Counted from the first letter of the stretch, positions 41,443-49,990 are shown. The stretch: DNA of 51,347 nucleotides from Bacteroidia bacterium (GCA_020054095.1 JAGVMA010000076.1:1-51347); one strand, 5' to 3'. Notes: generated from the sequence alone by a model not told the origin. Program-made: numbers and translations.

Positions 41443-42503
41443 TAATCTTTTACACGGCTCATGGCCATTGTTTTCAGCATCCAGTCGGGCAGTGGTTTTT
41501 GCGGATTACTGCGTTTGCGCAAATCTAAATACCAACCAATTTTTTTAAGAATGGGTATTTTTTTTGTTTCCACAAATTCTATCAATGTTCCATCCGGATC
41601 TTCGATATAAGTAAAATGACCGGCAGCTTCGCCCATTTCAAAACCTGCACCGCCATCGGCAGTAAAAGGATGCCCGTTAGTTTCGCAGTGTTTTTTTAAA
41701 GCAGCCATGTTGCTTATATCGTAACATAGATGAATAAAACCTAAATCGCCCCAAAAGCGGTTTTCAAATATTTTACGTGTGCTGCGGTCTAGCACTTGTA
41801 TCAATTCTATTTTACTTTCGCCAAGTAATTTTGAAAATGCTCCTGTTCGTGGTTTGCTGTGTGTGAGTAAAACTCTTCGGAAATTATTTTCGCCACCGGT
41901 CAGGTTTTTAAAATCAGCAAATTGGCCTTGCTTATCATACAGCACTTTATCGTATCCTAAAATGGTTGAATAAAACTTTATTGATTTATCCATATCGCTC
42001 ACGCCCATCATGCATCCGGCTGGACCGCCCGTAAGCTGCTTGCCGCTGCCAAACCAATCGGTAGCCGAAACGATTTCAAAAATATTTCCGTAAGGGTCTT
42101 CCAGAAAAAAATGCTCGTTTCCTGATGGGTCGCTTACTATATCGCTGAGCAATTTCACATTTTTCGATTTAAAAAAAGCAAATGATTTTTTTATGTCTAA
42201 TGATTTAACGCGTGTGCAAATATTCCCTAAATCGCCTAATTGTATTTTAAAATTTGCCGGCTGCGGAAGTCTTGATGTGTATTGCCATATTTCGAAACCA
42301 CCACCGCCACGCATGTTTATCGCTAAAATAGCGTGACGCATTTGCGGCTTGCCTCCCGTATATGGCAGCATAAGTGCGGCTTCTCCTGGTGCATCAAGCA
42401 CCGGAATATCGTTGCCGAAATGTTGCCTGTACCATTTAAATGCTTCGTGCACATTACTTACTCCTATGCCAATTTGTTGTATTCCTGCAATGCTGTAACT
42501 CAT
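41442..42503 (-). CDS. VOC family protein with two glyoxalase domains
   Basis: A 353-residue protein with two vicinal oxygen chelate domains. The first (about 3-140) starts IAGIQQIGIGVSNVHEAFKWYRQHFG and contains HFFLEDPYGNIFEIV. The second (about 150-330) contains GVSDMDKSIKFYSTILGYDKVLYD, FIHLCYDISNM and HFTYIEDPDGTLIEFVET, with His and Glu at positions expected for metal ligands. The substrate is unknown. A C-terminal basic tail (LDLRKRSNPQKPLPDWML) follows. It lies 5 bp after the SDR gene and overlaps the ATL gene, so the three are one unit. A role in detoxification or secondary metabolism is inference. Confidence 0.88.
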   Translation of the reverse strand: MSYSIAGIQQIGIGVSNVHEAFKWYRQHFGNDIPVLDAPGEAALMLPYTGGKPQMRHAILAINMRGGGGFEIWQYTSRLPQPANFKIQLGDLGNICTRVKSLDIKKSFAFFKSKNVKLLSDIVSDPSGNEHFFLEDPYGNIFEIVSATDWFGSGKQLTGGPAGCMMGVSDMDKSIKFYSTILGYDKVLYDKQGQFADFKNLTGGENNFRRVLLTHSKPRTGAFSKLLGESKIELIQVLDRSTRKIFENRFWGDLGFIHLCYDISNMAALKKHCETNGHPFTADGGAGFEMGEAAGHFTYIEDPDGTLIEFVETKKIPILKKIGWYLDLRKRSNPQKPLPDWMLKTMAMSRVKD

Positions 42504-42508
42504 GTTTG

Positions 42509-43309
42509 TTATTCAGGTTTTTGCTTTTTTATTTGCTTTGAAAAAATGCTTGGAAAAATTCGTTTCATCCATAATGCAAAACGCTCTTTGGCTTGCCCTA
42601 TGTAAATTTCTTCTTTCTCTTTTATTATGGCATTAATAATTTGTGTTGCACAGTCAGCCACAGTTATTCCCTTCGCTTGCGATTCGTCCATTTGCCCATG
42701 CTTAGTGCCATCGCCTTTTATTGCGTTAACCGATATATTGGTTTGTATTTTGCCCGGACAAATAATTAAAACACCAATTTTGTACTTTCCTACTTCCATC
42801 CGCATTGATTCGAAAAAACCATGCAATGCGTGTTTTGATGCCGAGTAAGCCGAGCGTAAGTAAAATCCAAATTTACCTGCAACCGAACTTATCACCACAA
42901 TTTGCCCGCTGTTTTGTTTTATCATCTCCGGTAAAACGGATTTGGTTAAGGCAACTGTTCCAAAAAAATTTACTTCCATTATTTTTCTGTCTATCGCTAT
43001 CGGTGTTTCGGTTGCTTGGCTTCGCTGGCTTATTCCGCCATTATTAATTAAAATATCTATTCGCCCAAATTTCTCAATTACCTTTTTAGTTTGTTCGCTA
43101 ACTTCTGTAGTATTACTTAAATCAAGCGGCAGTATTAAAATTCTTTCATCGCTTAGTTTGCATGAATTTTTTACGCGCATTAGTTCAGTTTCTGAGCGCG
43201 ATGAAAGCACAATTTTTGCACCTCGGGCAGCTAATTGTAATGCAAGTTGCTCGCCTATGCCCGATGATGCACCCGTTATCCACACTACTTTATTGCCAAT
43301 AATTTGCAT
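42509..43309 (-). CDS. Short-chain dehydrogenase/reductase
   Basis: A 266-residue NAD(P)-dependent oxidoreductase of the classical SDR type. Seen: the nucleotide-binding TGASSGIG (12-19), the basic SSRS after the second strand suggesting NADP, INNGG, the catalytic VISSVAG and AYSASKHALHGF (Ser, Tyr and Lys), and ICPGKIQTNIS. The C-terminus (QAKERFALWMKRIFPSIFSKQIKK) is amphipathic and basic, as in membrane-associated SDRs of the DHRS7 type. It opens the SDR-VOC-ATL operon. Its -7 element sits only 5 nt before the ATG. Substrate unknown. Confidence 0.92.
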   Translation of the reverse strand: MQIIGNKVVWITGASSGIGEQLALQLAARGAKIVLSSRSETELMRVKNSCKLSDERILILPLDLSNTTEVSEQTKKVIEKFGRIDILINNGGISQRSQATETPIAIDRKIMEVNFFGTVALTKSVLPEMIKQNSGQIVVISSVAGKFGFYLRSAYSASKHALHGFFESMRMEVGKYKIGVLIICPGKIQTNISVNAIKGDGTKHGQMDESQAKGITVADCATQIINAIIKEKEEIYIGQAKERFALWMKRIFPSIFSKQIKKQKPE

Positions 43310-43314
43310 AAGCG

Positions 43315-43322
43315 CAAATGTA
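43315..43322 (-). promoter_or_regulatory. -7 element for the SDR-VOC-ATL operon
   Basis: TACATTTG on the minus strand matches TAnnTTTG and leaves only 5 nt to the ATG at 43309. The transcript is thus likely leaderless or nearly so. It faces the divergent element at 43339-43346. Confidence 0.45.
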
Positions 43323-43338
43323 GTATTTATGATTTGAT

Positions 43339-43346
43339 TAGCTTTG
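43339..43346 (+). promoter_or_regulatory. -7 element for the DUF4296 gene
   Basis: TAGCTTTG matches TAnnTTTG, with 9 nt to the ATG at 43356. It shares the 46-bp divergent spacer with the SDR promoter. Confidence 0.45.
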
Positions 43347-43355
43347 CCGTTATAA

Positions 43356-43700
43356 ATGCAAAAAATCTTTTTTATATTTCTGGTAATGCTTTTAGCTGCT
43401 TGTGGTAGCAGCGAAACAAAAATTCCGGAAGGAGTAATTGAAAAAGACCGCTTGGTTAAAGTTTTAAAAGAAATTCACATCGAAGAAGCGAGACTAAACA
43501 GCGCCATGCTGCAAGGCGAAAATGTGAGCACTGATACGATTAGTTTTACCGAAGTTTTTAAAGCTAACAACATCACAAAATTGCAGTTCGACTGCAGTAT
43601 GAGTTTTTACACATCGCACCCCGAAATGCTCGACCTTATTTACGATGAGGTAATAAGTGAACTGAACAAAATGAAGGGTTTAGAGGAAGTGAAAAAGTAA
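43356..43700 (+). CDS. DUF4296 family lipoprotein
   Basis: A 114-residue lipoprotein with a signal peptide and lipobox LLAACGSS (Cys16). The mature part matches the DUF4296 pattern: PEGVIEKDRLVKVLKEIHIEEARLN, then FKANNITKLQFDCSMSFYTSHPEMLDLIYDEVISEL. It is helical. The family is found in Bacteroidota and has no assigned role. It stands alone, with its own promoter. A weak hairpin, AACCG (43703-43707) with CGGTT (43717-43721) followed by a short T run, may terminate it. The rest of the gap to 43842 shows nothing. Confidence 0.88.
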   Translation: MQKIFFIFLVMLLAACGSSETKIPEGVIEKDRLVKVLKEIHIEEARLNSAMLQGENVSTDTISFTEVFKANNITKLQFDCSMSFYTSHPEMLDLIYDEVISELNKMKGLEEVKK

Positions 43701-43842
43701 AAAACCGTCCCATTTTCGGTTAGTTTTTTAAGCAAAATTAGGTTTTGATTTCCCAATTCATAATAATCGCAGTTTATTGGTAACAACCACATTGGGGCAT
43801 TGTTGTAATCTTGTGCTGTTAATCCCCTGAATAATTAAATAA

Positions 43843-44646
43843 ATGCTCATTTTAGGATATTTATCGGCAATAGTAATAGGTATTTGTCTTGGTTTAGTAG
43901 GCGGTGGAGGTTCCATCCTTACCATTCCGGTATTGGTTTACCTTTTTAATTTTTCTCCAGAAATCGCAACCTCATACTCATTTTTTATAGTATGCGTTAC
44001 CTCGTTGGTTGGTTCTATCTGGTATGTGGAGCATAACTTAATTTGCTATAAATCGGTGGTATTGTTTGGCTTACCATCGCTCTTCATGGTTTATATTACT
44101 CGCAAATTTATTTTTCCGTCAATACCTGCCGATGTACATATTTTATTTATGAGTGTGCACAAAGATGTTTTCTTGATGCTCCTCTTTTCTTTGGTGATGA
44201 TAGGAGCAGCTTACACTATGATAAAACCCCCAAAATCTATCCGCCCCGATGATTATGTGAGCGACAAACGCTACAATTTTTTGCTCACACTTTTGGGAGG
44301 CATTTTGGTAGGATTTGTATCGGGATTATTAGCCACAGGAGGCGGATTCTTAATAATTCCGGCACTAATTATATTTTCGCGAATGGGCATGAAAATAGCC
44401 ATTGGCACTTCGCTAATGATTATAACAGCCAATACACTTATTGGTTTCTTAAGCGATTTGCATTTAGATATACCATTAAATTGGCCAATGCTAATTGGCT
44501 TCACACTTTTATCAGTTGCTGGAATATTGGCAGGCATGCAATTTTCAAAACGCGTAGAGGGTTATAAACTTAAACCCGCTTTTGGTTGGTTTATCCTGGC
44601 ATTAGCCACATTTATTATATCACAGTTTTTGGTAGTATCTTTGTAA
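43843..44646 (+). CDS. TauE/SafE family sulfite/organosulfonate exporter
   Basis: A 267-residue inner-membrane protein with about eight helices. Seen: LSAIVIGICLGLVGGGGSILTIPVLVYL at the start and GGILVGFVSGLLATGGGFLIIPALIIF in the second half, the duplicated glycine-rich repeat of the TauE/SafE (formerly DUF81) family. A charged cytoplasmic loop (about 125-145) divides the halves. Some members export sulfite or related sulfur compounds. The next gene encodes an MBL-rhodanese protein, so a sulfur role is well supported by context. A -7 element for that gene overlaps its last codons. Confidence 0.9.
   Translation: MLILGYLSAIVIGICLGLVGGGGSILTIPVLVYLFNFSPEIATSYSFFIVCVTSLVGSIWYVEHNLICYKSVVLFGLPSLFMVYITRKFIFPSIPADVHILFMSVHKDVFLMLLFSLVMIGAAYTMIKPPKSIRPDDYVSDKRYNFLLTLLGGILVGFVSGLLATGGGFLIIPALIIFSRMGMKIAIGTSLMIITANTLIGFLSDLHLDIPLNWPMLIGFTLLSVAGILAGMQFSKRVEGYKLKPAFGWFILALATFIISQFLVVSL
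44636..44643 (+). promoter_or_regulatory. -7 element for the MBL-rhodanese gene
   Basis: TATCTTTG lies within the last codons of the TauE gene and 26 nt before the ATG at 44670, the same sequence and spacing as at ssb. The MBL gene may therefore also be transcribed alone. Confidence 0.4.
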
Positions 44647-44669
44647 ATCACAATCAACTTTTTTGTTAA

Positions 44670-46049
44670 ATGATAATTGAACAACTATATACCAATTGCT
44701 TAGCAGAAGCGGCTTATTATATTGAATCGGAAGGCGAAGCAATTATAATTGACCCCATACGCGAAACAGAACCTTATATAGCTAAGCTTAACGAGCGAGG
44801 CACAAAATTGAAATATGTTTTAGAAACTCATTTTCATGCCGATTTTGTTTCAGGTCACATAGATTTAGCGGCAAAAACCGGAGCAAAAATAATTTTTGGC
44901 CCTATGGCCGAAACCAAATACAAAGTACACAATGCAAAAGATGGCGATGAACTTGAAGTTGGGAAATTAAAAATTAAAGTTTTGCATACGCCCGGCCACA
45001 CGCCTGAATCTACATGCTATCTGCTGCACGATGCAAACGGAAAACCGCATTGCATTTTCACAGGTGATACACTTTTTGTGGGTGATGTAGGCCGCCCCGA
45101 TTTGCTTGATGGAACAATGAGCAAAGAAGAGCTGGGGGTAATGATGTATAACTCGCTCACTAAAAAAATTAAAACATTGCCCGATGATGTAATTGTTTAC
45201 CCTGCGCACGGGCCGGGCTCAGCCTGCGGAAAAAACATCGGTAAAGAAACATGGAGCACAATAGGCGAGCAAAAAAAATCGAACTATGCTTTACAAGAAA
45301 TGACATGTGATGAATTTGTAGATAAAATAACAACCGGCCTTGCAGCACCACCACCTTACTTTTTCAAAGATGCTTTCATCAATAAAAACGGCTACCAAAA
45401 CATTGATGAGGTAATAAGCAATAACGCCAAAGCATTAGATGTAAATGAATTTAAAAAACAATTATCTGCCGGAGCGTTTATTTTAGATACTCGTGTTGCC
45501 GATGATTTTGAAAAAGCATTTATATCCGGTTCGTTAAACATTGGGCTTAACGGGCAATTTGCAGTTTGGGTAGGCACTTTGGTTGATATAACCAAGCCAC
45601 TTTTGCTTATTACAGCCGATGGAAAAGAAAACGAAACAGTTTTAAGATTAGCCCGTGTGGGTTACGAAAACGTGAAAGGATATTTGAAGGGCGGCATTAG
45701 CAGTTGGGTTGCCGATGGCAATAAAACAGACACCGTAACATCAATTACAGCCCAAGAAGTAGAAAGCAATTTCGGGAAAATGCCCGTTTTAGATGTTCGT
45801 AAAACAAGTGAATTTGACAATGGTCATGTTAAAAATGCAATACACATTCCGCTTTGTGATTTAGAAAAAAAATTAGATAAAATTGACAAATCAAAAACCT
45901 ATATAATGCACTGTGCCGGAGGCTACCGTTCCATGATGGCTGCATCAATATTAAAAGCACGCGGCTACACTAATTTTGTTAATGTTTATGGCGGCTATGC
46001 CAAAATAAAAGAAACAAAAATGCCCGTTGAGCTTCCTGTAACAGCTTAA
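44670..46049 (+). CDS. MBL-fold hydrolase with two rhodanese domains (persulfide dioxygenase type)
   Basis: A 459-residue protein. Residues 1-250 form a metallo-beta-lactamase domain with THFHADFVSGH (His54, His56, Asp58, His63), TPGHTPEST and FTGDTLFVGDVGRPD, the ETHE1/persulfide dioxygenase layout. Two rhodanese domains follow. The first (about 255-360, LDTRVADDFEKAFISGSLNIG) has LITADGKE where the active-site Cys loop should be, so it is inactive. The second (about 365-455) has LDVRKTSEFDNGHVKNAIHIP and the catalytic CAGGYRS loop. It probably handles glutathione- or protein-persulfide and passes sulfur. The TauE neighbour could export the sulfite formed. Confidence 0.92.
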   Translation: MIIEQLYTNCLAEAAYYIESEGEAIIIDPIRETEPYIAKLNERGTKLKYVLETHFHADFVSGHIDLAAKTGAKIIFGPMAETKYKVHNAKDGDELEVGKLKIKVLHTPGHTPESTCYLLHDANGKPHCIFTGDTLFVGDVGRPDLLDGTMSKEELGVMMYNSLTKKIKTLPDDVIVYPAHGPGSACGKNIGKETWSTIGEQKKSNYALQEMTCDEFVDKITTGLAAPPPYFFKDAFINKNGYQNIDEVISNNAKALDVNEFKKQLSAGAFILDTRVADDFEKAFISGSLNIGLNGQFAVWVGTLVDITKPLLLITADGKENETVLRLARVGYENVKGYLKGGISSWVADGNKTDTVTSITAQEVESNFGKMPVLDVRKTSEFDNGHVKNAIHIPLCDLEKKLDKIDKSKTYIMHCAGGYRSMMAASILKARGYTNFVNVYGGYAKIKETKMPVELPVTA

Positions 46050-46134
46050 TTTTTTCGCCTATTTTTTATGTTTCTGTGCGTAATTAGTTCGGTTTTTATA
46101 GCCGTAAATTGTTAATTTTATGGCGAATTAAAAA

Positions 46135-47205
46135 ATGAAAATAGACAAACACATAAGCACCCTTTTATATAATTACGATTGCGTAATTGTGCCTGAACTG
46201 GGTGGTTTTGTTTGCAACTATAAACCGGCTCAAATTCATCCGGTTCAGCATTTATTAAGCCCACCACAAAAAAATGTGGTGTTTAACGGCAATCTAAAAA
46301 ACAACGATGGACTGCTTATCAATCAAGTTTCGGTAGAAGAAGGCAAAACCTATAACGATGCACAAATTATTGTGCAGCAATATGTGCAACAAACCATTGC
46401 GCAACTTGGTAAAGGCGAAAAAGTAGAAGTTAACGAAGTGGGTACTTTGCATTACGATGCCGAGCAAAACATTCAATTTTTACCCGAAGAAAAAACCAAT
46501 TTTTTATTAAACTCATTCGGGCTGGATAAAATTACATCGCCAGCTATTAAACGCGATGGCCATGTAAAACGATTAGAAAAAGAATTTAAAGACCGAGTAA
46601 TACCACTGGAGAAAAACACAAAAGGCAAACGCAAAATATATGTGCGAAGAATGGTAGCACTTGCATTACTTGCTCCCATCATTTTTGCTGCCGTGTGGAT
46701 TCCTGTTCGTACTGATTTTTTATACACCGGAAATATATCATCGCTTAACCCATTTGCTGCCAAAGAACTTGCAAAATACAAGCATGCAGATAAACCGGTT
46801 GCAGTTTACGAACACACTATTTTAAATACCGTAAAAACCAATTACAACGAAATAAAAACTGTAAAACTTACCGAAAACGCTACGCACAGTATTGTAATAA
46901 AACCCGAGGAGAAAACTATTGCTCCAGCAGATAACACGAGCGTGAAAACGGAGGAACTTCCGGTAACGGTGAAATCTACACCAGGCACTTACTATATTAT
47001 TGGCGGCTGTTTTGAAGTGTATGACAATGCAACGCGCTTTGCCGAAACGCTTCGCAGCAAAGGATACAGCGCTGCAATTATTGATAAAAGCTTGGGCCGA
47101 TTGCACCCTGTGGCTTATAGCACACACAGCACTAAAGAAGAGGCGCTTGCGGAACTTGCTAAAGTGCGCACGCAAGACAGCAATGCGTGGTTGCTTACAT
47201 ATTAA
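46135..47205 (+). CDS. HU-CCDC81 and SPOR domain protein
   Basis: A 356-residue membrane protein. The N-terminus has two HU/CCDC81-like domains (about 1-60 and 60-135): MKIDKHISTLLYNYDCVIVPELGGFVCNYKPA-type text and GKGEKVEVNEVGTLHYDAEQNIQFLPEE. A single membrane helix lies near 172-192 (MVALALLAPIIFAAVWIPV). The C-terminal SPOR domain (about 280-356, YYIIGGCFEVYDNATRFAETL) binds denuded peptidoglycan. The layout places the HU part in the cytoplasm and SPOR in the periplasm, a bridge from DNA-like or protein binding to the division site. This architecture is known in Bacteroidota. Confidence 0.9.
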   Translation: MKIDKHISTLLYNYDCVIVPELGGFVCNYKPAQIHPVQHLLSPPQKNVVFNGNLKNNDGLLINQVSVEEGKTYNDAQIIVQQYVQQTIAQLGKGEKVEVNEVGTLHYDAEQNIQFLPEEKTNFLLNSFGLDKITSPAIKRDGHVKRLEKEFKDRVIPLEKNTKGKRKIYVRRMVALALLAPIIFAAVWIPVRTDFLYTGNISSLNPFAAKELAKYKHADKPVAVYEHTILNTVKTNYNEIKTVKLTENATHSIVIKPEEKTIAPADNTSVKTEELPVTVKSTPGTYYIIGGCFEVYDNATRFAETLRSKGYSAAIIDKSLGRLHPVAYSTHSTKEEALAELAKVRTQDSNAWLLTY

Positions 47206-47222
47206 TTAATTTATTAAATTTG
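47191..47222 (+). promoter_or_regulatory. Promoter before the small basic protein / SDH protease pair
   Basis: A -33 TTG at 47191-47193 (inside the SPOR gene's end) and a -7 TAAATTTG at 47215-47222 are 21 nt apart. The ATG at 47242 is 19 nt downstream. The fit to the Bacteroidota consensus is good. Confidence 0.5.
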
Positions 47223-47241
47223 GTCAATACGTTAAAAGACT

Positions 47242-47451
47242 ATGAAAGGGAAAAAAAACAAAAAATTAAAGACAGATTTTGTTACGGAACATAAAAAAAT
47301 TATGTCGTCTTTTAAATTTGGAAAATCAAATAATCAATTTTATAATATTCAATGGCAAGGAGCCAATGACGCCTTTACTAAATTTTCGCTTTACAGCGAA
47401 ACCCCCAATAGCATATCGTCTACCGATTCTCTTACTTCAAGTTTCATTTAA
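47242..47451 (+). CDS. Small basic protein of unknown function
   Basis: A 69-residue protein starting MKGKKNKKLKTDFVTEHKKIM, with a Lys-rich first half and a Ser/Thr-rich second half (FSLYSETPNSISSTDSLTSSF). No signal peptide, membrane segment or family is recognised. It has its own promoter-like sequence and ends 3 bp before the SDH protease start, so the two are likely one transcript. A role as partner or substrate of the protease is possible. The alternative is that it is only a leader frame. Confidence 0.5.
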   Translation: MKGKKNKKLKTDFVTEHKKIMSSFKFGKSNNQFYNIQWQGANDAFTKFSLYSETPNSISSTDSLTSSFI

Positions 47452-47454
47452 TAC

Positions 47455-48363
47455 ATGCCTAATTGGAAGGAAGTTTTAGAGGAAATTCAAATAGCTGCTC
47501 AAAAAGGAGATAAATCGCCCTTAGATACTGTAAGGAGAAAATATTTAAAAAAAATTTACGAAAACACTGGCAGAAATGTTATAGCATATTATTCCGGTTG
47601 GCTTCACAGAGGAAATGCAATTGATGTTATAATTAATGATAAAGACAAGTCTGCATTTATGCTAAATATCCATAAGTTGGATAGGGCAAAGGGTTTGGAT
47701 TTAATACTACATACACCCGGAGGGGATTTGGCAGCGGCAGAAAGTATTGTTGATTACCTGCATGCTATGTTTGGTAAAAATATTAGAGCGATTATTCCCC
47801 AAATCTCTATGTCGGCAGGAACTATGTTTGCGCTTTCTTGTAGACAAATAATAATGGGAAAGCAATCAAATTTAGGTCCCATAGACCCACAGATGGGCGG
47901 TGTGGCCTGCCAAGCGGTGCTTGATGAATTTGAACAAGCCAAAGAAGATATTAGAAAAAATCCACAGTCCGCTGCATTATGGCAAACTATTATAAGTAAG
48001 TATCACCCTACCTTTCTTGGATCGTGTAAGAACTCAATCGATTGGTCTGAAAAACTTGTAGAAGAGTGGCTAAAACGAAACATGTGCGATGGTAACGGTG
48101 GGTTGGCAAAAAAAATACTTAAAGAGTTTAGTGATCACAAAATAAATAAGTCTCACGCAAGGCATATTTCAAGAAACAAATGTAAAGAGATGGGTGTAAG
48201 TATTATTGATATGGAAGCAGATAATCATCTTCAAGACTTAATATTAACAGTTCACCATTCATTTATGCATACATTTTCTCACACTACGGTTACAAAAATT
48301 GTCGAAAATCATGTTGATGCTGCATATATTGAGAAACTTCCAGTAGCGATTTCACAAAAGTAA
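47455..48363 (+). CDS. SDH-type Clp-fold serine protease
   Basis: A 302-residue protein of the ClpP/SppA-like serine proteinase group (SDH family, related to the archaeal/bacterial DUF114 type). Seen: LDLILHTPGGDLAAAESIVDYL with the oxyanion HTPGGD (86-91), the nucleophile region PQISMSAGTMFALSC (Ser120), and GPIDPQMGG with Asp144. A helical C-terminal part (about 165-300) follows. No signal peptide or membrane helix is visible, so it is likely cytoplasmic. It sits directly behind a small basic gene, and a shared function is suspected. The substrate is unknown. Confidence 0.85.
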   Translation: MPNWKEVLEEIQIAAQKGDKSPLDTVRRKYLKKIYENTGRNVIAYYSGWLHRGNAIDVIINDKDKSAFMLNIHKLDRAKGLDLILHTPGGDLAAAESIVDYLHAMFGKNIRAIIPQISMSAGTMFALSCRQIIMGKQSNLGPIDPQMGGVACQAVLDEFEQAKEDIRKNPQSAALWQTIISKYHPTFLGSCKNSIDWSEKLVEEWLKRNMCDGNGGLAKKILKEFSDHKINKSHARHISRNKCKEMGVSIIDMEADNHLQDLILTVHHSFMHTFSHTTVTKIVENHVDAAYIEKLPVAISQK

Positions 48364-48372
48364 ATTTTACTA

Positions 48373-48963
48373 ATGTTTTCAGGAATTATAGAAATACAAG
48401 GAAAAGTGGTGGCTCTTAAAAATGAGCAAAAAAATTTACACATTACCATAAATTCAGCTTTTACTTCACAATTAAAAATTGACCAAAGCATTGCGCACAA
48501 TGGAGTGTGCCTAACTGTGGTAGATATAAATGGCAAAAACTATACGGTAACCGCCATAAACGAAACACTGCAAAAAACCAATTTAGGCAAACTAAAAAAA
48601 GGCGATTTGGTTAATTTAGAACGCTGCATGAAAATTGGCGACAGAATAGATGGCCACATTGTGCAGGGTCATGTGGATTGCACTGCAGTTTGTAAAAAAA
48701 TAACTGACCAAAAAGGCAGTTGGCTTTTTGAATTTGAAACCGATAAAAAAAATAAAGACGCACAACTGCTCACTGTTGCAAAAGGAGCAATTTGCGTTAA
48801 TGGCGTTTCGCTCACCATCGTTAATGTGAGTGGCAATAAATTTTCGGTGGCTATTATACCTTACACTTACAAACACACTAATTTTTCTGAAATAAAAAAA
48901 GGCAACATCGTAAATATTGAGTTTGATGTGATAGGCAAATACGTGATAAATTACTTGAAGTAA
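48373..48963 (+). CDS. ribE: Riboflavin synthase
   Basis: This trimeric enzyme dismutates two 6,7-dimethyl-8-ribityllumazines to riboflavin. It has 196 residues with two homologous barrels. The first starts MFSGIIEIQGKVVALK and includes DQSIAHNGVCLTVVDI. The second begins near residue 95 with IDGHIVQGHVDCTAV and includes AKGAICVNGVSLTIVNV. Both carry the GV(C/S)LT motif. It starts 9 bp after the SDH protease gene. No FMN riboswitch is visible before it; the short gap leaves no room for one. Confidence 0.96.
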   Translation: MFSGIIEIQGKVVALKNEQKNLHITINSAFTSQLKIDQSIAHNGVCLTVVDINGKNYTVTAINETLQKTNLGKLKKGDLVNLERCMKIGDRIDGHIVQGHVDCTAVCKKITDQKGSWLFEFETDKKNKDAQLLTVAKGAICVNGVSLTIVNVSGNKFSVAIIPYTYKHTNFSEIKKGNIVNIEFDVIGKYVINYLK

Positions 48964-48982
48964 GTTGCGTTTATTATCGGTC

Positions 48983-49012
48983 TTGTGCTTCAGAAAAAAT
49001 TAGGTAAGTTTG
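48983..49012 (+). promoter_or_regulatory. Promoter of the 301-residue lipoprotein gene
   Basis: A -33 TTG (48983-48985) and a -7 TAAGTTTG (49005-49012) are 19 nt apart, a textbook Bacteroidota arrangement. The ATG at 49032 lies 19 nt downstream. Confidence 0.65.
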
Positions 49013-49031
49013 ACCTGCAAAAAAAACTGCT

Positions 49032-49937
49032 ATGATTATTAAAAATACACTCACAAAAACGGCTTTACTACTAACACTTCCTGCTACATTGCTTTTCACA
49101 AGCTGCGGTTCTGATGCTACAGATGAAACATCAAACGGAGACGATACAACTAATACAAATAATCCGGAAGAAAATAAAACTGTACAAAATGTTTTTTATT
49201 CCATTCCATCGCCTGTAGAGTTGGGCACTTTAATTCAGCAAGCAGGTGCATCTTACGATGCAGGGTTACTAAACCCTATTGAAAATAAATCAAAATATTC
49301 ATCCATCACCAAAAAAGCACTTAACATGGGTGTTTATGGTGCCGATTTATCTATCACCAGTATATTTGATCAAACTCAAGAATCAATATTTTATTTGAAA
49401 TGTGCCTCGGCACTATCCGAAGCACTTGGCATTACCGGTGCATTTGATAATAATACAGTATCGCGCATGGAAGCAAATAAAGGCAACCGCGATTCATTAT
49501 TAGGCATCATCACCGATTCGTATTACGAAACAGATGATTTTTTAAAAGAAAACGGACGAGCAAATGTATCGGCACTTATTATTGCAGGCGGCTGGATAGA
49601 GGCACTCTACATTGGCACACAAATGGGAAAAAACACGAATAGCGATGCGATTAAAACTCGTATTGCCGAACTAAAAGGTTCGCTCGAAAATTTAATTGGT
49701 CTTTTAACATTGTATAAAGGTCAGGAAGGAATTGACCCGCTACTCGAAAAAATTAATGGGTTAAAAACTGTTTACGATGGAATAGGAAAATCGGGCGGAA
49801 CTGCTGATGTAAAAACTGATGAAAAAAACAAAGTAACTACCATTGGCGGAAAAGATAAAATGAGCATCACTCCAGAGCAATTTGATGCACTTTTAACTAA
49901 AACTGCCGAAATCAGGAACGAAATCATAAAACCTTAG
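49032..49937 (+). CDS. Putative lipoprotein of unknown function
   Basis: A 301-residue protein with a signal peptide and lipobox LFTSCGSD (Cys25), then an acidic Asn/Thr-rich linker (about 26-60). The rest is helical (FYSIPSPVELGTLIQQAGASYD, ITKKALNMGVYGADLSITSIFDQ, LIIAGGWIEALYIGTQMG, GSLENLIGLLTLYKGQ). I recall similar proteins in other Bacteroidota but no name or role. It has its own strong-looking promoter. An outer-membrane or periplasmic location is expected from the lipobox. Confidence 0.78.
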   Translation: MIIKNTLTKTALLLTLPATLLFTSCGSDATDETSNGDDTTNTNNPEENKTVQNVFYSIPSPVELGTLIQQAGASYDAGLLNPIENKSKYSSITKKALNMGVYGADLSITSIFDQTQESIFYLKCASALSEALGITGAFDNNTVSRMEANKGNRDSLLGIITDSYYETDDFLKENGRANVSALIIAGGWIEALYIGTQMGKNTNSDAIKTRIAELKGSLENLIGLLTLYKGQEGIDPLLEKINGLKTVYDGIGKSGGTADVKTDEKNKVTTIGGKDKMSITPEQFDALLTKTAEIRNEIIKP

Positions 49938-49982
49938 TCGCTGAATAACAGCGAATTACAGTTTGCACTAAATTATTGGTAC

Positions 49983-49990
49983 TAATTTTG
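49983..49990 (+). promoter_or_regulatory. -7 element for the 150-residue secreted protein gene
   Basis: TAATTTTG fits TAnnTTTG. A TTTG at 49962-49965 could be the -33 box, though its 17-nt spacing is short. The ATG lies 56 nt downstream at 50047. Confidence 0.45.

Noticed and set aside
44967-45595. Minus-strand frames opposite the MBL-rhodanese gene
   Set aside because: They are shadows of a gene with complete metal and rhodanese motifs on the plus strand.
48309-48372. FMN riboswitch before ribE
   Set aside because: The space between the SDH protease stop and ribE is 9 bp, and none of the conserved riboswitch stems can be recognised upstream.
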